Source of the DNA: Saccharomyces mikatae IFO 1815 | Lineage: Eukaryota > Ascomycota > Saccharomycetes > Saccharomycetales > Saccharomycetaceae | DNA: 64,000 bases | Assembly (NCBI RefSeq): GCF_947241705.1 | Contig: NC_079268.1 | Location: 620,001 to 684,000, forward strand | Direction: 5' to 3' | Notes under the pieces: model-generated | The model's database searches: none | What the model was told of the DNA's origin: nothing | Seen by the model: only the letters and a program-made list of their open reading frames with translations | Part shown: positions 58,904-64,000 of the stretch, one piece after another | How the letters are laid out: each line of letters starts with the position of its first letter | How positions within the stretch are numbered: position 1 is the first letter of the stretch | Program-made: the position numbers and the translations under genes

Positions 58904-61900
58904 TCATCTTTTTCTTCTACTGTCCACCAACTTAGTTAACTCTTCAAGGACAATGTTTCCGCTCTTATCCTCAAATTTCCTCTTGAGTTCATCGATAAAC
59001 AGCGAGATTTCAAACTCTTCAATGTTCTTGTCGATTTTTTTCGAATTTCTTTCTATAAATTCTGCTACTGCTCTGTCATCATTTACATCCAGGCCACTAT
59101 ACCATGATTGAACCATTTTCAACAAGTCACCATGCTTCATTTTCATTTTTTTGTCACATGTTTTTTGTTGTAATACTTTAATCACTCGTGCCTCATTCAT
59201 TCTCCTCCTCAATCTCCAATACAAAAACCTACGTGACTTTTTCCATTCTAGTTCCTTTCGAATTACCCCTTTGATTAACATCCTAGTAGATCTATCATGC
59301 AAATCTGCAAATTGTATACTAATTTGATTATAAATTGGCATCAACTGTCTCTCTCTTACTTTTAATCTCTTGGTAAGATCATTCTGTTTCTCCAAAGACA
59401 GCTTTTTTTCGGTCAACGTTCTTCTTAAATGCCCATATGTGGAATCTAATCGAATCATTGTCTCTATCATTTTTTCCTTACGATATTTTATACTAACTAC
59501 TCCATCAGGTTCTAAGACGCCCCCCCTAGATTCAACATCAGCATACATTTCCATTTGTTCCGGATTAATGGTGGGATCTACTACAACCCATGATCCTCCC
59601 CTTAGTTCACCAAAGGGAGGGATGTATATTAATATAGGCTGTTTGTAATCAACAAGAGCATCAACAATAAAGGAGCCATACTTCAGTACTTCATTATACA
59701 TATCCCTTTGACCACCAGAAAAACCCCTCCAGTTGGCTAAAATAATCAACGGTAATTGCTCACCATAGTTAAAGTCATTTATACTTTGTGCTGTTTTGAA
59801 TGCAGAGTTTGGATACCAAACTTGCCCCGCTTCTTTGACTAAAAATTCAGATGAATTCAAGTTAGCTGGATCAGCGGGGATTATTTCTTCGATAGTCTTA
59901 GTTTCGACTGCAATCACACCCACGGGAATACCTCCAAGACGTGCTCTTCCCACAATCACACCTTTGGCCCATCCAGATAATGTCTCAAAAAATGAACCTT
60001 TATCAAATAGACCACATTGAAAGTCATCATCTGAACCCAGTTTACCCTCTATTAGCCACCTTGCCTCATACGGCACTTGTTTTTCAGGTTTGAAGTCGAC
60101 ATCCCTATCCCATCTATCCATAGTTTCGAGCAATGGAGGAGTCATATCTCTTTTCGCAGGGACATATGATAACCATGTCATTACTTGCTCGATGGCTTTC
60201 ATATCATTACTAGCAGTTAAATGGGCTATCCCGTTTTTGTACATGATCTGTGTACCACCTATTTGTAGATTGGATGTATAGACATCTGTTCCCAAAACTT
60301 TATTAATCGCTGATGCTCCTGTTAATATGATAGGCTTACCCTCAACCTGAATAGTCCGTTGTCCTAGTCTAACTAGATAGGATCCTATACCAACTGACCT
60401 ACAAGTAACCGCTGTAATAGTAAAAATGTCTTTGTACGCTTTCGAAGTGGCACCGGCGATCAAACCCGAGCCCTGCAAGCACTCAACACCTAGACCTTCC
60501 TCAAACCCGACTATTGTTTTAATGATATATCTCTCTTCACCATATACCATCCTGTGTTCGACAACGACAGAGTTTTCTTTCCCGGAATCTTTCAGAAGCT
60601 GCATGTCTTTTGGAGCTAAGTATAAATATCGGAAACCCTTTGTTGGATCAGAGGGATCATTCCATGCTACGCGAAACAATGGGATCAATTCTTCGGCTAT
60701 ACCAAGCTTAGCACCTGAATTGGCCGCTAAATATATCCTCGGGATCCCCTTCTCCCTTGCATAATTTGTGACTTTTTCAAAGAAGAGGTCTTCCTTTGGT
60801 CCAAAAGATCCGATATTGTAAGTAATATCATTTGAAATCACAATCATATTACGTCCATTCGGATATTCAGGTGTCTGAACCATTACCTCAAATGCAACCA
60901 TTCCTACATTATTAAGACCAGGTTCTCTGTTTACCTTGATCAGTTCTCCATTTAGCTCTATCAATTCAACCCAGCTAAAAAATCCTTCCTTTAGTCTATG
61001 TTTAGGGAAATATCTTTTCCACTGTTGAATTGCCGCTTGACGAAACAGATCTGGATAGTCGTACACGTACGTTGTACCCATGAATTGAGCTTTATATCTC
61101 TTAGGTTGTAATGAATCCTTCACCGCATAGGGCAACAAGACAGGCTTCCGACTGTAATGCCCATGTTTACTACACGGTTCTAGCACCAGATTACCATTTT
61201 TCCCCATCACTTCATAATATGCTTCAATTTTCATCACATATCCTGATTTATTGGAAATAAGCAACCTAACTGGGGCTGGGCTCTTGGTTTCTGGACACTC
61301 GATGAAGATACGAATTTCTATATCTGTGACTCTTTCTTGAAACAACTTAATTTCATGTGTTTTCAAAACTCTTTCTACAATATCTTCGAAATGATGTACT
61401 GACACGATGAAATAAGCGTTGAAATTTAGAAACATATGATTCAAGTCAGAATTTGAGGTATCAACTGACTCTAAATGCTCCAACATATAAGCAACCTGGG
61501 TATCGATTTCTGTTTGCAAGTTTCCCCGGCTTGTTTTCTGGTGATCATATCTGAAAGAGTCTATAACCTTTCTTATAAAGAACCTTTTATCCAGCGGCGA
61601 AATTTTGCTAATACCCTCGAAAATGCATACATTATGACCGTATGTGGACAGAGATCTGATTTTATAGTTCGACATTTTCCCTAGCTCTAACGGTACTTCG
61701 TGGGATGGATCCAAGTTTCTTATTTGAGAAATTTCATCATACGTAGTCCCATTAAACGAATAGAATTTGGTAAATGGCATATTCCCCACCGTAAATGCGA
61801 ACGTGATACGATTAATCCTCAGTTCAGTTAAGCGCTTCTCATTTTCATGAAGTTTAATTCTCAGAATTTTAATTAGATCCTCCTCATTTTTGTATCGAAC

Positions 61901-64000
61901 AGAAGATAAAACATTTATAATAAGGGAGAGCTGAACGTTAGCCAGTCTCTTTCCAGGGGTATGAGCCACTTCACATACATCATCCAACGACTTTTCCAAA
62001 CAGTTTAGGTCAGTCATATTAACAAGAAAGACGAAATTCTTCGGTAAACTCTCACCGGATTGAGTGGATTCAGGAGATCCTTTAACGTCATCACTGTCGC
62101 TAAAAGATTTGAGCAAAACACTTGTTGAGGAGCCGAATTGCCAAGACATTAGTATGTTAGGGTTTTCCTTGTGATTATTGATACCTTCCAAATGACTGCG
62201 GCTATAAGCACACTTTACATAAATCTCCGACGCAATACTAGAAAAAAGAACATTATGATGGCCAAAAAAAAAGAATAAATCCTGCAATTGTACCAAATTT
62301 GAATGCATCAAATTATCAAAATCCTCCATGCATTTATATATTTCCTTGTTATGGGACTTTTCGCCACCTAATTCGTGTATATGCATTTGCAGGAGAGCTT
62401 CAATGTAATCTTTTCTCTTTTCTATAGGAGGCAAAGATCCTTTAAGTAGCATTGATCTTGCCTTTATAGCAACTTCTTTCGTCCACTTGGATTCTAAGGT
62501 TGCTAAATTATGTAAAAGAGTCCTGAATTTCAATGACACTTTAGATAAATCTTGACATAAGGGCTCATATTCGTGCAAAATTGAAATGACCAACTTATTC
62601 TTTCCAGATACATTAGCATGCGATAAACTTATACTCATAACATCTTTTGGATTTCCTAAATCTTTTCTTCGCAGATCGAGTAAATTTCTTTCTTCATCCA
62701 CATCATTATTTTCAAAAATTTTCTCAACAGCATGGTAACTGTTGATTAACCTCAAAAAAACTTCACATTCATGGTTAATCAAACCGTCACAATATCTTTC
62801 ACTAATTTCAAGAAGCGGTTTCAAGGCAGCATAAAGGACTTGGTCACCCATACTTTCTTCCATGTAGTGGGTCATCAAGTTGTGCAGTTCCTTAGCAGGA
62901 AAAGAAGCAGATTTTTCAACTAAATTTTCTAGTTCTTCATTCAATTGTCTTGGTAATCTATTACGTACTGCCGAGATTTGAGATCCCCATTCTGAATAAG
63001 GAAGCCTGTAATCTCTTAAGGTTTTTATCAACTCCTTTAAAGTTATTTCTATCGCGACGTTTTCATTATATCCCATGAGAATATTTTCTAACCTACGTGT
63101 TAAGGTTTTGAGTTTATGGACTGGTCGGCTACCTTCTATCAACGGTGGACCTAAAGCAGGTAACTCTCCATGGTACAAAAATGATTCGTTGACTTTGGAA
63201 GGTGCATCCAGAGTTAATTTGGCTACAACATCGCCAGCGTCAATAACGGAACCAGGCTGTCTTAACAATTCAATGATACCATCAGTCTTCGCTATTAAAG
63301 GCATCTGCATTTTCATGATTTCTATTTCGGCATACTGCTGTCCAGTTGAGACGTGGTCACCACTTGAAACCAGATATTTCATCAGTTTTCCTGGAGTTGG
63401 AGAGATCATACGAGTAGGGTTGAGTTCGGTTTCCAAAAATATAGTATTCGAATCTACAGAAAGTCTTGTACCTCCAATATCATCCTTCCAATAAACTGTG
63501 TGACATTTACCGTCAACGGATATCAATAGACAGTCGCTGGATAGTTTTTGAATATTAACTTCACATTGGGAATTATTAATAGAGAGTGTAAATTGCTCTT
63601 TAGATGATTGTGTAACAATGAACAAATACTTGTTGTTATTGAAAATAAAGTCAATAGGAAACTTTGTCTTCAGCAAATCTTTAGACGGAACTTGGCCTCT
63701 CCGTAATAATTGCAAGTACTTATTCCTTATTTCTTCTATGAAATTGTATGCTTTCATCGCTGCTCCACAAATAACAGCAAGCATATGATCTAATTTGTTA
63801 CCTGGGGACAGACCTCTCAGAATTATACTATCCAACCAACCAGTTGATATGTTGTTGCTATCGAAGTCCTGAGTCTCCAATAACTCAACCAAATATTCCA
63901 CAGGTGTTTTGAATTCTCCTCTAATGGAAAAATCTTTTAGAGCTAAAATCATGTTCTGCCTTGCATCCTGTCTATCATTTCCTATTGCGAATATATGGCC
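58904..64000 (-). CDS. HFA1: Hfa1, mitochondrial acetyl-CoA carboxylase (carboxyl-terminal 1698 residues; open at right edge)
   Basis: The frame is open from the right edge (GHIFAIGNDRQDARQN before the first internal Met) to the stop at 58904. Makes malonyl-CoA for mitochondrial fatty acid and lipoate synthesis. Order in the visible part: end of the biotin carboxylase domain; biotin carrier domain with EIMKMQMPL, the biotin lysine codon at 63311-63313; the long eukaryotic central region; and the carboxyltransferase domain, with AANSGAKLGIAEE, the LQIGGTQIMYKNGIAHLT motif and NWRGFSGGQRDMYNEV near the end. ACC1 is the cytosolic duplicate; synteny with YMR206W decides HFA1. The amino terminus, where S. 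cerevisiae uses a non-AUG start for a mitochondrial presequence, lies outside. Confidence 0.95.
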   Translation of the reverse strand, partial: GHIFAIGNDRQDARQNMILALKDFSIRGEFKTPVEYLVELLETQDFDSNNISTGWLDSIILRGLSPGNKLDHMLAVICGAAMKAYNFIEEIRNKYLQLLRRGQVPSKDLLKTKFPIDFIFNNNKYLFIVTQSSKEQFTLSINNSQCEVNIQKLSSDCLLISVDGKCHTVYWKDDIGGTRLSVDSNTIFLETELNPTRMISPTPGKLMKYLVSSGDHVSTGQQYAEIEIMKMQMPLIAKTDGIIELLRQPGSVIDAGDVVAKLTLDAPSKVNESFLYHGELPALGPPLIEGSRPVHKLKTLTRRLENILMGYNENVAIEITLKELIKTLRDYRLPYSEWGSQISAVRNRLPRQLNEELENLVEKSASFPAKELHNLMTHYMEESMGDQVLYAALKPLLEISERYCDGLINHECEVFLRLINSYHAVEKIFENNDVDEERNLLDLRRKDLGNPKDVMSISLSHANVSGKNKLVISILHEYEPLCQDLSKVSLKFRTLLHNLATLESKWTKEVAIKARSMLLKGSLPPIEKRKDYIEALLQMHIHELGGEKSHNKEIYKCMEDFDNLMHSNLVQLQDLFFFFGHHNVLFSSIASEIYVKCAYSRSHLEGINNHKENPNILMSWQFGSSTSVLLKSFSDSDDVKGSPESTQSGESLPKNFVFLVNMTDLNCLEKSLDDVCEVAHTPGKRLANVQLSLIINVLSSVRYKNEEDLIKILRIKLHENEKRLTELRINRITFAFTVGNMPFTKFYSFNGTTYDEISQIRNLDPSHEVPLELGKMSNYKIRSLSTYGHNVCIFEGISKISPLDKRFFIRKVIDSFRYDHQKTSRGNLQTEIDTQVAYMLEHLESVDTSNSDLNHMFLNFNAYFIVSVHHFEDIVERVLKTHEIKLFQERVTDIEIRIFIECPETKSPAPVRLLISNKSGYVMKIEAYYEVMGKNGNLVLEPCSKHGHYSRKPVLLPYAVKDSLQPKRYKAQFMGTTYVYDYPDLFRQAAIQQWKRYFPKHRLKEGFFSWVELIELNGELIKVNREPGLNNVGMVAFEVMVQTPEYPNGRNMIVISNDITYNIGSFGPKEDLFFEKVTNYAREKGIPRIYLAANSGAKLGIAEELIPLFRVAWNDPSDPTKGFRYLYLAPKDMQLLKDSGKENSVVVEHRMVYGEERYIIKTIVGFEEGLGVECLQGSGLIAGATSKAYKDIFTITAVTCRSVGIGSYLVRLGQRTIQVEGKPIILTGASAINKVLGTDVYTSNLQIGGTQIMYKNGIAHLTASNDMKAIEQVMTWLSYVPAKRDMTPPLLETMDRWDRDVDFKPEKQVPYEARWLIEGKLGSDDDFQCGLFDKGSFFETLSGWAKGVIVGRARLGGIPVGVIAVETKTIEEIIPADPANLNSSEFLVKEAGQVWYPNSAFKTAQSINDFNYGEQLPLIILANWRGFSGGQRDMYNEVLKYGSFIVDALVDYKQPILIYIPPFGELRGGSWVVVDPTINPEQMEMYADVESRGGVLEPDGVVSIKYRKEKMIETMIRLDSTYGHLRRTLTEKKLSLEKQNDLTKRLKVRERQLMPIYNQISIQFADLHDRSTRMLIKGVIRKELEWKKSRRFLYWRLRRRMNEARVIKVLQQKTCDKKMKMKHGDLLKMVQSWYSGLDVNDDRAVAEFIERNSKKIDKNIEEFEISLFIDELKRKFEDKSGNIVLEELTKLVDSRRKR

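Overview
The window is nuclear DNA from a Saccharomyces yeast. Genes are compact and almost intronless. Three short introns carry yeast-type signals (TACTAAC branch points; GTATGT donors in two of the three), and the best-biased genes use the codon set of highly expressed yeast genes. Gene order and orientation match, as far as I can recall them, the right arm of S. cerevisiae chromosome XIII from MMT1 (YMR177W) to HFA1 (YMR207C), with no inversion or missing gene that I can see. The proteins are not S. cerevisiae copies: fast-evolving ones such as Rad14, Cik1 and Add37 differ at many positions, while Tom40, Erg2, Sso2 and Hsc82 are nearly unchanged. I read it as a non-cerevisiae member of the Saccharomyces sensu stricto group and do not name the species. 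Comparisons with S. cerevisiae are from memory.

Layout. 1-7267: end of MMT1, YMR178W, SPT21, CTL1, YMR181C, RGM1. 7268-10839: a long gap holding a structured RNA (probable H/ACA snoRNA snR83), then SSO2 and ADD37. 11076-19035: RTP1, HSC82, YMR187C, MRPS17. 19036-31282: GCV2, SGS1, SPG5, GYL1. 31846-34720: a translation/mitochondria cluster of MRPL24, intron-bearing RPL36A, snoRNA snR11 and the small two-exon gene CMC4. 34721-46083: ICY1, YMR196W, VTI1, CIK1, CLN1. 46546-51449: ROT1, intron-bearing RAD14, a TFIIIC-type B-box site (ETC5), ERG2, TOM40. 51859-64000: INP1, PFK2, YMR206W and the carboxyl-terminal part of HFA1, which runs off the right edge.

The genes do not form a single pathway. 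Recurrent themes are mitochondria (MMT1, MRPS17, GCV2, MRPL24, CMC4, TOM40, HFA1), cell-cycle timing (SPT21, CLN1, CIK1, with recognisable SCB, MCB and pheromone-response sites), membrane fusion (SSO2, VTI1, GYL1) and genome maintenance (SGS1, RAD14). Many genes here have whole-genome-duplication partners clustered on chromosome XVI left, so the window is one half of a classic duplicated block. I see no transposon, LTR, tRNA, CRISPR array or horizontally acquired island.

The observation I find most worth following is YMR187C, an uncharacterised protein whose first 150 residues carry a RING-CH-like zinc ligand series resembling MARCH5, followed by several membrane segments. Other useful points are a non-consensus 60-nt CMC4 intron, two snoRNA loci sharing a Reb1-to-TATA promoter layout, a perfect 10-bp hairpin upstream of ICY1, and an in-frame upstream ATG in SSO2.
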